A stretch of 43,436 nt of DNA from NCBI GenBank assembly GCA_003864575.1, contig BHES01000016.1, positions 1-43,436 of the forward strand, written 5' to 3'. The position numbers and the translations under genes are program-made. Under the pieces are notes generated by a model, which saw nothing but the letters and a program-made list of their open reading frames with translations, was not told the origin of the DNA and made no database searches. This stretch comes from Enterobacterales bacterium. Its GTDB lineage: Bacteria > Pseudomonadota > Gammaproteobacteria > Enterobacterales > Enterobacteriaceae. This document shows positions 1 through 8,012 of this stretch, one piece after another; within the stretch, counting starts at the first letter, position 1, and every line of letters starts with the position of its first letter.

Positions 1-430
1 ACTTATGGGGTACGCCAACCGGTTTTTTGTAGCTGAACTCATTACGGTGCAGCCATTTGTTCATGCCGGGAACGGTGTAACGGATACCCCACCAGTCATC
101 AACCTGTTCGATGATAGCCTGCGTGGTCGGAAGAAGATTATCCGTCAGATAGATGATGAGTTCTGCTGCCTGTGCCTCGCTGAGATGACTGTCAGAACCG
201 CCATTTTCGGGCTTGAGTTTTTCTTCATTAAGCCAGTCATTCAGATGACGGCGAACGGTCGTTTCATGGATGCGTTGAGACTGCGCGATCATGGGCGGTG
301 ACCATCCTTCAGAAGAAAGTAAGACACAGCGTATTCTGTCGCGGACATGATGGTCACGACTTTGACGCTGTAGCTCTTCAAGGGCAATCTTCTGTTTTGC
401 AGTCAGCTCTATTTTCATCGCGCTGAGCAT
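1..430 (-). mobile_element. IS630-family transposase, N-terminal part (runs off left edge)
   Basis: Reading the minus strand from an ATG at 430 (or 418) gives an uninterrupted frame of 143 codons to the window edge, starting MLSAMKIELTAKQK. The region near residues 20-70 looks like a helix-turn-helix (DRIRCVLLSSEGWSPPMIAQ, then HETTVRRHLNDW), followed by LTDNLLPTTQAI and YTVPGMNKWLHRNEFSYKKP. That order (HTH, winged helix, start of a DDE domain) is typical of IS630/Tc1-type transposases, which act on DNA in the cytoplasm. The catalytic DDE part would lie beyond the left edge, so intactness cannot be judged. One terminal inverted repeat should lie in the gene-free stretch 431-570, but it cannot be delimited without the other end. 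IS630 elements target TA, and a TA lies in GGTATACA near 471-478. Confidence 0.8.
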
Positions 431-570
431 GATATTTATCAGCTGGATAATCAAGCACTTTCAATGACCACGGGTATACATAGCAAAAACATTACAATGT
501 CGAATACATAAAACACAATATTAAAAACACTCTCTTCTGTGCAAAGATAAGGTTCAATACTGGGTTTTAG

Positions 571-600
571 ACAGCAAAAAGCCCCGAATAAACGGGGCTT
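571..600 (-). terminator. Rho-independent terminator of aroG
   Basis: A perfect 8-bp stem AAGCCCCG/CGGGGCTT with a six-base loop spans 579-600. Read on the minus strand it is followed by a T-run (TTTTTGCTG). It lies 21 bp past the aroG stop codon, so it ends that transcript. Confidence 0.85.
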
Positions 601-621
601 GGTACGAATCAGGTTAAGAGG

Positions 622-1674
622 TTAACCGCGACGCGCTTTTACCGCACCAGCCAATTCACGCAGCAGGACTTCGGTATCTTCCCAGCCGATACAAGCATCG
701 GTCACGCTTTGGCCGTAAGTCAGAGGCTCACCGCTGTCGAGGTTTTGGCTTCCTTCGACCAGGTGGCTTTCTACCATGACGCCCATGATCGCCTGTTCGC
801 CGTTCGCCAGTTGACCGCAAACGTCAGTACAGACTTCCATCTGTTTTTTGAACTGTTTGCTGCTGTTCGCGTGGCTGAAATCGATCATGATCTGCGCAGA
901 TAAACCGCCCTTTTTCAGACCTTCTTTCACTTCTTTGACATCTTCTGCGCTGTAGTTCGGTTTTTTACCGCCGCGCAAAATGATGTGACAGTCGTTGTTG
1001 CCGCTGGTGCTGACAATCGCCGAATGGCCCCATTTGGTCACTGACAGGAAGCAATGCGGCGCACCGGCAGCGTTAATGGCGTCGATAGCCACTTTAATCG
1101 TACCGTCAGTACCATTTTTGAAACCAACCGGACAGGACAGACCTGAAGCCAGTTCGCGGTGAACCTGAGATTCCGTGGTACGTGCACCAATTGCGCCCCA
1201 GCTCATCAGATCGGCTAAATATTGTGGGGTGATCATATCGAGGAATTCACCGGCGGCCGGTAAACCTGAATCATTAATATCCAGCAATAATTTGCGTGCT
1301 ATACGCAGGCCATCATTAATTTGATAGCTGTTGTTCATCTGTGGGTCGTTAATAAGCCCTTTCCAGCCCACGGTGGTACGCGGTTTTTCAAAATACACGC
1401 GCATCACAATTTCCAGTTCGCCACGCAACTCTTCTCGCATAGTCAGCAAACGGGCAGCGTATTCTTTCGCGGCTTTAGGATCATTAATTGAACAGGGACC
1501 AATGACAACGAGTAAACGATCATCGTTTCCTTTCAGTATCTTATGAATAGCATTACGTGCCTGAGATACTGTTTTTGCTGCTTTGTCGGTCGCCGGGAAT
1601 TTCTCCAGAAGCGCTACCGGAGGCAAAAGTTCCTGAATTTCTTTGATGCGTAAATCGTCGTTTTGATAATTCAT
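622..1674 (-). CDS. aroG: 3-deoxy-7-phosphoheptulonate (DAHP) synthase, Phe-sensitive type
   Basis: Cytoplasmic class I DAHP synthase. It condenses phosphoenolpyruvate with erythrose 4-phosphate in the first step of the shikimate pathway to aromatic amino acids. The 350-residue protein matches E. coli AroG almost throughout: MNYQNDDLRIKEIQELLPP at the start, VVIGPCSINDP (metal and PEP region), GARTTESQVHRELASGLS, VGFKNGTDGT, IMIDFSHANSSK, and AVKARRG at the end. The open frame extends 19 codons further upstream, but the ATG at 1674 gives the family N-terminus and length, and the upstream codons overlap the promoter. The gene stands alone: a recognisable promoter lies 50-90 bp upstream and a terminator follows. 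Assignment to AroG rather than AroF or AroH rests on overall sequence recall, including the N-terminal segment involved in Phe control. No odd features. Confidence 0.97.
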   Translation of the reverse strand: MNYQNDDLRIKEIQELLPPVALLEKFPATDKAAKTVSQARNAIHKILKGNDDRLLVVIGPCSINDPKAAKEYAARLLTMREELRGELEIVMRVYFEKPRTTVGWKGLINDPQMNNSYQINDGLRIARKLLLDINDSGLPAAGEFLDMITPQYLADLMSWGAIGARTTESQVHRELASGLSCPVGFKNGTDGTIKVAIDAINAAGAPHCFLSVTKWGHSAIVSTSGNNDCHIILRGGKKPNYSAEDVKEVKEGLKKGGLSAQIMIDFSHANSSKQFKKQMEVCTDVCGQLANGEQAIMGVMVESHLVEGSQNLDSGEPLTYGQSVTDACIGWEDTEVLLRELAGAVKARRG

Positions 1675-1729
1675 AACTGTTCCATTGGGTCTTTCAAAAT
1701 GAAGGCGTAGCGAAATGCTGAACGCGTCC

Positions 1730-1758
1730 AATCTAGCCGCATTGCGCGCCAGTGTAAA
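1730..1758 (-). promoter_or_regulatory. aroG sigma-70 promoter with degenerate TyrR box
   Basis: On the minus strand, TTTACA (1758-1753) and TAGATT (1735-1730) are separated by exactly 17 bp. As I recall it, the E. coli aroG promoter uses the same two hexamers at the same spacing. There the -35 hexamer doubles as the right half of a TyrR box (TGTAAA-N6-TTTACA). Here the right half survives, but the left half reads GCTTAA, so TyrR control may be weakened. Confidence 0.7.
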
Positions 1759-1897
1759 TGTACTTTAAGCAGGCAAGGCCTTTACGAATAGTCTCAATAA
1801 TATTGCGGCAGGGGAATCATCAGCTAGGCTTTACACATAGATTATCAACAGCAACACAACGACGATATATCACAGCCATAAGATGGAGAGACAAGGT

Positions 1898-2239
1898 ATG
1901 AACAAGCTTGCGATTATGATTATTGCCGCAACAATGACGTTAGGTAGTGGTGCAGCGTTTGCAGAAGGTACTGACGCGGGTTCCAACAATGGTTCAGCCA
2001 ATGAGGCTAGTAGCCCAGGCTCCATTCAAAAAGTCGCCCCTAACGGGGTCGATAACAGCAAAATTAATGATACTGACAAGCCGGTGAACGAAGTCCATAA
2101 AAAGGCCCATAAAAGCACCGATAAAACGCATCAGACAATGAGCAAAAAAACCGTCGATCACAAAAAATCCATGTGTAAAGACGGCCGCTGTCCGGATCAG
2201 GTTCCGGGAACCAATCAGTCAAAAGCAACGGGTAACTAA
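1898..2239 (+). CDS. ybgS: YbgS-like small secreted protein
   Basis: A 113-residue exported protein of unknown function. Residues 1-23 (MNKLAIMIIAATMTLGSGAAFA) form a classic Sec signal peptide ending in AFA, so the mature protein is predicted to be periplasmic. The rest is low-complexity and hydrophilic, rich in Asn, Lys, Asp and Thr. It ends with the motif MCKDGRCPDQVPG, whose C-K-D-G-R-C-P-D core is the hallmark of E. coli YbgS. Its position between aroG and zitB also matches ybgS in E. coli. The frame is open from an ATG at 1883, but GGAGAG is correctly spaced for 1898 and that start puts the signal peptide at the N-terminus. A terminator follows at 2293, so it appears to be a single-gene unit. 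Confidence 0.85.
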   Translation: MNKLAIMIIAATMTLGSGAAFAEGTDAGSNNGSANEASSPGSIQKVAPNGVDNSKINDTDKPVNEVHKKAHKSTDKTHQTMSKKTVDHKKSMCKDGRCPDQVPGTNQSKATGN

Positions 2240-2292
2240 TACCGCAGCAGCGATATTTGTTAGCGGAATTAATGCATATCTGATGCATGAGA

Positions 2293-2313
2293 GGGAGCTC
2301 CGGCTCCCTTTTT
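2293..2313 (+). terminator. Rho-independent terminator of ybgS
   Basis: Stem GGGAGC/GCTCCC with loop TCCG, followed directly by five T residues on the plus strand, 53 bp after the ybgS stop. It separates ybgS from the following two-component system. Confidence 0.85.
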
Positions 2314-2322
2314 CGTGGGCGT

Positions 2323-2350
2323 TTGCAAGCGATACCGCTTCGGTTATGCT
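2323..2350 (+). promoter_or_regulatory. Possible promoter for the two-component system
   Basis: TTGCAA and TATGCT are separated by 16 bp, in the short gap between the ybgS terminator and the response regulator. Both hexamers match four of six consensus positions. The position is sensible because transcription must restart here, but the match alone is weak. Confidence 0.3.
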
Positions 2351-2373
2351 GAAAGTCCTTTTATCTCTTAGCG

Positions 2374-3000
2374 TTGAAAATCCTCATGCCTATACTGTCT
2401 CTGCTGCTGGTCGACGATCACCCTTTAGTTGAGGTGGCGCTGGAGGCCGCATTGCAGAAATCAGCGTACCCGTGGCAACTGACCAGCGTGGCCGACGATG
2501 TTCATGCCATGCGATGTCTGACAGAACGCGATTTTAACCTGGTGATTTTGGATATCGGTCTGCCACAGGTTGATGGTTTGCAACTGATGAAACGGATGTT
2601 GCGACACTACCCTGCACTGAACATCGTGATTTACACCGCGCAGGAAGAGGATGTGTACGCCCGTCTGGCACAAAATAGCGGTGCCTGCGGGTTTGTCAGT
2701 AAAGGCCAGCCAATGGCGCGTTTGATCGCCGCTGTCGATGCCGTCAGTCAGGGAGAGCGCTTCTTTCCTCAATGGCTACCTCATCCGTTCCCCACCGAGT
2801 CCCACGAGCAACCGGTATTAACCCCGAAAGAGTTGCAGGTCATTGGCTTACTGGCACAGGGGCTTTCGAATTTACAGATAGCCCAGATGCTGACTATCAG
2901 CAATAAAACCGTCAGCACCCACAAGAACAGTATTTTACGGAAAACCGGTGCCAATAATTTGCTTGAGCTGGCAGCGGTCTACAAAGAGTTACAGCAGTGA
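2374..3000 (+). CDS. LuxR/FixJ-family response regulator (BvgA/EvgA/FimZ-like)
   Basis: A cytoplasmic two-component response regulator of 208 residues. The N-terminal receiver domain (about 8-125) shows the acidic pair in LLLVDDHP, the phosphoacceptor Asp in LVILDIGLPQVDG (residue 60 from the TTG start), and the conserved Lys in GFVSKGQP. The C-terminal LuxR-type HTH (about 148-205) reads LTPKELQVIGLLAQGLSN and then IAQMLTISNKTVSTHK. Length and architecture match BvgA, EvgA and FimZ. The start is uncertain: a TTG at 2374 and an ATG at 2386 are both possible, and neither has a clear ribosome binding site. Its stop overlaps the GTG of the sensor kinase gene by four bases, so the two are translationally coupled and almost certainly partners. 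Target genes are unknown; the adjacent zitB and ybgS are candidates only by position. Confidence 0.9.
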   Translation: MKILMPILSLLLVDDHPLVEVALEAALQKSAYPWQLTSVADDVHAMRCLTERDFNLVILDIGLPQVDGLQLMKRMLRHYPALNIVIYTAQEEDVYARLAQNSGACGFVSKGQPMARLIAAVDAVSQGERFFPQWLPHPFPTESHEQPVLTPKELQVIGLLAQGLSNLQIAQMLTISNKTVSTHKNSILRKTGANNLLELAAVYKELQQ

Positions 3001-6000
3001 AAACTTTGCTTCATGCCTGTTGGCTGCTGATTTGTATGCTGATCGTTGATCCCGTTCTGGCAACCCCCATCCCGCTGCATCTGGCGAATAACCTCAGTTT
3101 GCCTACAGATGTTCTGCTTAGCGGCGTGAAGAACCCGTGGCGCGGGAAAACGCTGCGCATTGGCATTCTCAGTGACAATACCAGTCCGTATAACATTCTG
3201 ATCGACAACGATTATTATGGCCTAAATGCAGATTATCTGAGCTATGTGCAACAGGTCACGGGCATTACGCTCGATTTGCGGGGTTACCCTTCCCTCACTG
3301 CATTGCAAAATGCCCTGTCAAAGGGGGAGATCGATCTCCTTTACGGGCTCCCGCTGAGTGCTCTGCCACCGGGTATGTGGGCATCTGCGCCTTATTACAT
3401 CAGCCCGCTGCGAGTTCTGCGCAACCGGCAGAATAACCGCCAGATTATGGTGAACTCCCAAGATGCACAAATTGCTATCAGTAAAATGACGGGGATGCAG
3501 GCTTATGACCGCATCCGTAAGCTGACGCCGGACGTTCATCTGTTCGACAATAATTTGCAGGCCGTCTACTCCCTGCTCAACGGCAAAAGTGATTACCTGA
3601 TTGCTGATGAAGCCAGCGCCAGTTTTATCGTTGAGCAGCTTCAGCTCGGCCAGATTTACCGCATCGAAAGCGCGCTGGATTTCGGCACACTCTCTTTTGT
3701 GTTCGCCAGTAATAATCCTGCCCTGCTCGGGGTACTGAACCAGACGATATCCGGCACGCCAATGGAGGTGATGAATACGCTTCAGGGGCGCTGGAATAAA
3801 CCGATCCCGAGCTATCTGGATGCGGGCAATGCATCGCTCACTCCGCTCGAAGAACAGTGGGTTCAGCAGCACCCGCGCGTGCCCTATGCCGCGACAGAAA
3901 ATGATTATCCCTTCATCTACCGTGGCTCTGACGGTGAGCCGCACGGCTATGTGGTCGAGATTCTCAATATTATTGCGCAGAATACCGGGCTGACGTTTGA
4001 GCCGGTGTGGGCACACGATCCACAACAGTCAGATACACTGGTCAGTCAGGGGACGGCACTGTTTCGCGCAGTATTACCGTTGTCGCCGGATTCCCGGGAT
4101 CATTATCTGAGCAGCATGCCGTTCCACCGCTCACTGTGGGGTGTCTATGTTCGACAAAATACCGATGGCATTTCCACCTGGCAGGATTTAGAAGGAAAAC
4201 GCATTGGCGTAATGCGTGGTGACCTGGCTGTAACGCTAATCCCCACAGGGGATCAGCGTGTGGAGTTCGACGATGCCCAGACACTTTACGATGCATTGGC
4301 GAGCGGCCAGATTGATGCATTGGTGGATAACATTGTGTCCGCCAATTTTACCTCTTTGTCACGCTACGCCGGAACCATAAAACTGGCCTTCGCAGCCAAC
4401 AATATTTCCTACCCGATCTCCTTTGGTGTCGGTCTTGACTCTGCTTTGTTGCAGTCGATTCTGGATAAAAATCTGCAACAGATCCCGCCGCAGACCCTGC
4501 AGTCGTTGCGGGATGAGTGGACCAGTGACCGTCGTAACCTGATTGACGCCGTTAACGATAACCGTATGCAGCCACAAACCACCTGGCTGCTGAGTCTGCT
4601 GGCCGTGGTGGTGGTGATATTGCTGCTGATTCTGGCCCGGCGTCTGTGGCTGCAACGCAGGGATCGCCGCCGGGATCGTGAGGAGCGGAATTCGCTGGAA
4701 CGGGCGCGGCAACAGGCCGAAGCGGCAAACCGCAATAAAAGTCAGTTTCTGGCGACGATCAGCCACGAATTGCGCACCCCAATGCATGCGATCCTTGGTC
4801 TGCTGGAATTGGAACTGCAACACCAAAGAGTCCCCGGTGAGAATCTGCCGCTGATCTACAGTTCGGCTTCGTCGCTGATGAATTTGCTCAATGATTTACA
4901 GGACTATGCCCGCCTCGATTCCGGCATTCTGACGCTTTCACCTAAACCGATGTCTCCGGCGACCTGGCTGGCACAACTGACTCGCCTGTACCCGCCGCTG
5001 ATCGGCCTGAAACCGGTCAGTTTTGGCGTCAAAATGCTGACACCGTTGCCGGACATGCTGATGATTGACAGCGACCGGCTAATGCAGGTGATGAATAATC
5101 TGATCGGCAATGCCATTAAATTTACGGCACGGGGAGAAATCAGCGTTGTCGTCAGTTGGCGCAACGACGGCAGGTACGGCGGCGTGCTGGATATCGTGGT
5201 CAGTGATACCGGCTGCGGGATTGAAGCCGCTGAGATCGACAATCTGTTCGAGCCCTATTATCGCGGCCAGGGTGCGCGGCAGCTTTCCGTTCAGGGCAGC
5301 GGCCTTGGGCTCTCCGTTTGCAAAGAGATCGTGGATAAAATGGCGGGGATGCTGCACCTCAACTCCCAACCCGATATCGGCACAGAGGTCCGTATCATCC
5401 TTCCCGCCCCGCAGGTCGAAGCGCCAACGGTGACTTCTCCGTCAGATCCGCAACTGACAGTGGCTCCCGAATCGCGGGTGGCAGTGATTGACGATCATCC
5501 GACTAATTTACTTTTAATGCAGCGACAGCTCACGTCCTTCAGAATCAATGCCACCCTCTTCGATAATGGCCGCGCTTTCCTGAAAGCTCATACTGAAAAG
5601 CCTTTCGAGGTATTGTTCATCGATTACAACATGCCTCGTCCAGACGGTCTTCTGCTGACAAAATTGGTGCGACGCGCTGAGCGTCAACACCCACAACACC
5701 TGCGCTGCCAGATTATTCTCTGCTCCGCCGATGTGCAGGAGTTCACCCAATTGCCACTCGATCGCCTCAATGTGCAACACTGTCTGACCAAACCGATTTC
5801 TCTCGATGACATCCGTCGTGTGCTGTTGCCTGCGAGCACGCCTTTTGGTGATCTGCCGGAGCGCCTTGCACAAACCGGTAATCAGGATCAGCAACTGATG
5901 ACACGTCTGACAAAGACACTTAAACAAACGCTGGAGGAGGATCAGCAGAATGCTGAAATAGCCTATCAATGTGGGGAGATCAACGCGCTCAAAGATGCGG

Positions 6001-6197
6001 CGCATCGTATTAAAGGCAGCCTGCTGATCCTCGGTTATCCGGCTCAGGCAGCGGTGTGTCAGGAGGTTATCGCTGATTGTCAGCAAGGCAGAATTTCTCC
6101 CGATGCCTATAATGAAATGCACCGGTTATCGCAGGATTTGCTGGCGATGCTCAACAGGCAAGTCGCATCCGGCCCGCTTCAACCGGTTTCACATTAG
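2997..6197 (+). CDS. Hybrid sensor histidine kinase with two periplasmic binding domains (BvgS/EvgS-like)
   Basis: An inner-membrane phosphorelay kinase of 1066 residues that should phosphorylate the response regulator encoded just upstream. Domains in order: signal peptide (1-22, ending VLA); two SBP_bac_3/Venus-flytrap periplasmic domains (about 45-265 and 285-515, each starting with a GKTLRIG- or RVPYAA-type strand); one membrane helix (about 529-548); a short charged coiled coil; HisKA with His590 in SHELRTPMH; HATPase with GNAIKF, DTGCGI and GSGLGLSV; a receiver domain with the acidic pair at 832-833 and phosphoacceptor Asp876 (FIDYNMPRPDG); and Hpt with His1003 (AAHRIKGSLL). No PAS domain is visible between membrane and HisKA, unlike BvgS and EvgS, which fits the shorter length. 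The GTG start overlaps the regulator stop. zitB begins 12 bp downstream, suggesting one transcript. The ligand is unknown; the family senses small molecules or acid through the flytrap domains. Confidence 0.9.
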   Translation: MKTLLHACWLLICMLIVDPVLATPIPLHLANNLSLPTDVLLSGVKNPWRGKTLRIGILSDNTSPYNILIDNDYYGLNADYLSYVQQVTGITLDLRGYPSLTALQNALSKGEIDLLYGLPLSALPPGMWASAPYYISPLRVLRNRQNNRQIMVNSQDAQIAISKMTGMQAYDRIRKLTPDVHLFDNNLQAVYSLLNGKSDYLIADEASASFIVEQLQLGQIYRIESALDFGTLSFVFASNNPALLGVLNQTISGTPMEVMNTLQGRWNKPIPSYLDAGNASLTPLEEQWVQQHPRVPYAATENDYPFIYRGSDGEPHGYVVEILNIIAQNTGLTFEPVWAHDPQQSDTLVSQGTALFRAVLPLSPDSRDHYLSSMPFHRSLWGVYVRQNTDGISTWQDLEGKRIGVMRGDLAVTLIPTGDQRVEFDDAQTLYDALASGQIDALVDNIVSANFTSLSRYAGTIKLAFAANNISYPISFGVGLDSALLQSILDKNLQQIPPQTLQSLRDEWTSDRRNLIDAVNDNRMQPQTTWLLSLLAVVVVILLLILARRLWLQRRDRRRDREERNSLERARQQAEAANRNKSQFLATISHELRTPMHAILGLLELELQHQRVPGENLPLIYSSASSLMNLLNDLQDYARLDSGILTLSPKPMSPATWLAQLTRLYPPLIGLKPVSFGVKMLTPLPDMLMIDSDRLMQVMNNLIGNAIKFTARGEISVVVSWRNDGRYGGVLDIVVSDTGCGIEAAEIDNLFEPYYRGQGARQLSVQGSGLGLSVCKEIVDKMAGMLHLNSQPDIGTEVRIILPAPQVEAPTVTSPSDPQLTVAPESRVAVIDDHPTNLLLMQRQLTSFRINATLFDNGRAFLKAHTEKPFEVLFIDYNMPRPDGLLLTKLVRRAERQHPQHLRCQIILCSADVQEFTQLPLDRLNVQHCLTKPISLDDIRRVLLPASTPFGDLPERLAQTGNQDQQLMTRLTKTLKQTLEEDQQNAEIAYQCGEINALKDAAHRIKGSLLILGYPAQAAVCQEVIADCQQGRISPDAYNEMHRLSQDLLAMLNRQVASGPLQPVSH

Positions 6198-6209
6198 ATA
6201 AGGATAGGT

Positions 6210-7169
6210 ATGTCAGCTTCGTCATTTTTACCCCAGGACAAAAACAGCCGCCGGTTACTGCTGGCATTTCTAATCACCGTGATCTTTATGGTGATCGAGG
6301 TGATTGGCGGTTTAATTTCCGGCTCTCTCGCACTGCTGGCCGATGCTGGCCATATGCTTACTGATGCCGCAGCCCTGCTCATCGCCCTGTTGGCGGTACA
6401 TTTTGCCAAACGTAAACCCAGCGCCAGCCACACGTTTGGCTATTTGCGCCTGACGACGATGGCGGCGTTTGTAAACGCAGCAGCGCTACTAGTTATCGTT
6501 ATTTTGATCGTATGGGAAGCCATTACTCGTTTCGTTAACCCGCAACCGGTCATGGGTGGAACCATGCTGGTAGTCGGCATCGCCGGGCTGTTCGCCAATC
6601 TATTCTCCTTCTGGCTACTGCATCAGGGTGAAGAGAAAGCCAATCTTAATGTACGCGCTGCGGCGCTACACGTGATGGGCGATCTTCTTGGTTCGATAGG
6701 TGCGGTCGCAGCAGCGCTGATCATCATGAAAACCGGCTGGACGCCAATTGACCCCATTCTGTCGGTACTGGTGTCCTGTCTGGTACTGAATAATGCGTGG
6801 CGTTTAATGAAAGAGAGTTTTCATGAGCTGCTCGAAGGCACACCGCAGGAGGTGGATATTGATAAATTGCGCAAGGATCTGTCAGTCACACTCCCCGAAG
6901 TGCGCAGCGTGCATCACGTTCACGTCTGGCAAATTGGCGAACAGCGCCTGATGACGCTGCATGTACAGGTTGTGCCACCACACGATCATGACGCCCTGTT
7001 AGGCCGGATACAAAAATATCTGCTGGATAAATATCGTATCGGACACGCCACCGTTCAGATGGAATATGGCGAGTGCAGCACCCCGGACTGCCTGATTAAT
7101 GAAAGCAGCGCGACAGATGCCGGGCACGATCATCACGGACACAATCACAGCCACGTTCATCACCATTAA
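6210..7169 (+). CDS. zitB: Zinc/cation efflux transporter ZitB (CDF family)
   Basis: An inner-membrane cation diffusion facilitator that exports Zn(II) in exchange for protons. At 319 residues it is close to E. coli ZitB. Six membrane helices are visible between about residues 15 and 195. The metal-site motifs are [10 protein letters not shown] in helix 2 (preceded by LLADAG) and [13 protein letters not shown] in helix 5 (H-x3-D). The soluble C-terminal domain (about 205-290) has [12 protein letters not shown] and the dimerising beta-alpha-beta fold. The tail is His-rich ([15 protein letters not shown]), typical of zinc carriers. AAGGA precedes the ATG at a normal distance. The gene lies 12 bp after the hybrid kinase and in the same direction, so it may be transcribed with the two-component system. 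In E. coli, zitB sits next to ybgS with no such system between them. Confidence 0.95.
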   Translation: MSASSFLPQDKNSRRLLLAFLITVIFMVIEVIGGLISGSLALLADAGHMLTDAAALLIALLAVHFAKRKPSASHTFGYLRLTTMAAFVNAAALLVIVILIVWEAITRFVNPQPVMGGTMLVVGIAGLFANLFSFWLLHQGEEKANLNVRAAALHVMGDLLGSIGAVAAALIIMKTGWTPIDPILSVLVSCLVLNNAWRLMKESFHELLEGTPQEVDIDKLRKDLSVTLPEVRSVHHVHVWQIGEQRLMTLHVQVVPPHDHDALLGRIQKYLLDKYRIGHATVQMEYGECSTPDCLINESSATDAGHDHHGHNHSHVHHH

Positions 7170-7191
7170 TCTGTTTGGCTCTCAAACGCAC

Positions 7192-7214
7192 AGCGCCTCC
7201 ATAAAGGAGGCGCT
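7192..7214. terminator. Convergent hairpin between zitB and pnuC
   Basis: A perfect 9-bp stem AGCGCCTCC/GGAGGCGCT with loop ATAAA lies in the 70-bp gap between the convergent stop codons of zitB and pnuC. There is no T-run on either side, so it may act as a weak bidirectional terminator or a 3'-end protecting structure. Confidence 0.5.
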
Positions 7215-7239
7215 ACGATAAATCCTATTCCCTGTTGCT

Positions 7240-7962
7240 TTAAACGCGCTGAAGGGGCTTAGAGCCGTTCTCAGCCGCACTCTTGATCCACAACCACGAA
7301 CCGTTGAGGGCGATCAGTGTCAGTAACACATATTCCAGCGCCATGGCGTAAACGCCCTGATAAGCAAAAATCGCCACGCTGATCACGTCAATGACCACCC
7401 ACACCAGCCAGTTCTCCACGTATTTTCGGGTCATTAATAGCATCGCGATAATCGACAACACCATCATCGAGGAATCCCAGAACGGGAAAGCATCAGGCTG
7501 CAAGACGGGCATCTGCACATTTAGCCCCATTGCCTGCATCAGGTTTACAGCAATCTGGCTCAGGGCCGCAAACACGCGGTCAATGTTAAAGGTCATCAGC
7601 ACAATACCCGCGACGCAAACCACACCCCACACCAACGCTTTGCCACGCGGTAACCAGCGGATTTGCAATTCGGCCTGCTTGTCGGCAGTCTGGCGGCTCC
7701 ATGCATACCAGCCATAAATGTTGGCGGCGAAGAAGAATATTTGCAGCAGCAAGCTGGCGTAAAGCTGAATCTGGAAGAAAATTACCGCAAACAGCGTGAC
7801 GTTAATCAGGCCAAACGGGTAGTTGATGATCTTCTCTTTGCTGGCGTACCAAATGCACAGCAGGCCAAACAAGGTACCAATAGCCTCAATCCATGAAAGA
7901 TCATACCCGCCCTTACCCAGCGGAATATGGACCAAAATATTACTGGTACTGAAAAAATCCAT
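7240..7962 (-). CDS. pnuC: Nicotinamide riboside transporter PnuC
   Basis: An inner-membrane facilitator that takes up nicotinamide riboside for NAD salvage. The 240-residue protein matches E. coli PnuC along its whole length: MDFFSTSNILVHIPLG at the start, SWIEAIGTLFGLLCIWYAS, then NYPFGLINVTLFAVIFFQIQ, FAANIYGWYAWSRQ, and late LTRKYVENW- and ALNGSWLWIKSA-type motifs. Seven membrane helices are apparent. The frame is open seven codons upstream of the ATG at 7962, but that ATG gives the family N-terminus and has GAAGGGA just before it. It follows nadA by 50 bp on the same strand, so NAD synthesis and precursor uptake form one operon under the NadR-type operator at 9132. Confidence 0.95.
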   Translation of the reverse strand: MDFFSTSNILVHIPLGKGGYDLSWIEAIGTLFGLLCIWYASKEKIINYPFGLINVTLFAVIFFQIQLYASLLLQIFFFAANIYGWYAWSRQTADKQAELQIRWLPRGKALVWGVVCVAGIVLMTFNIDRVFAALSQIAVNLMQAMGLNVQMPVLQPDAFPFWDSSMMVLSIIAMLLMTRKYVENWLVWVVIDVISVAIFAYQGVYAMALEYVLLTLIALNGSWLWIKSAAENGSKPLQRV

Positions 7963-8012
7963 AACGATTCCCTTCTGTAGCATTATTCAGGCAGGAGCAA
8001 TGCTCCCTCAGT

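Noticed and set aside
3318-4025. 235-codon minus-strand frame inside the sensor kinase gene
   Set aside because: It lies wholly within the periplasmic-domain coding region of a clear gene and shows no known motifs.
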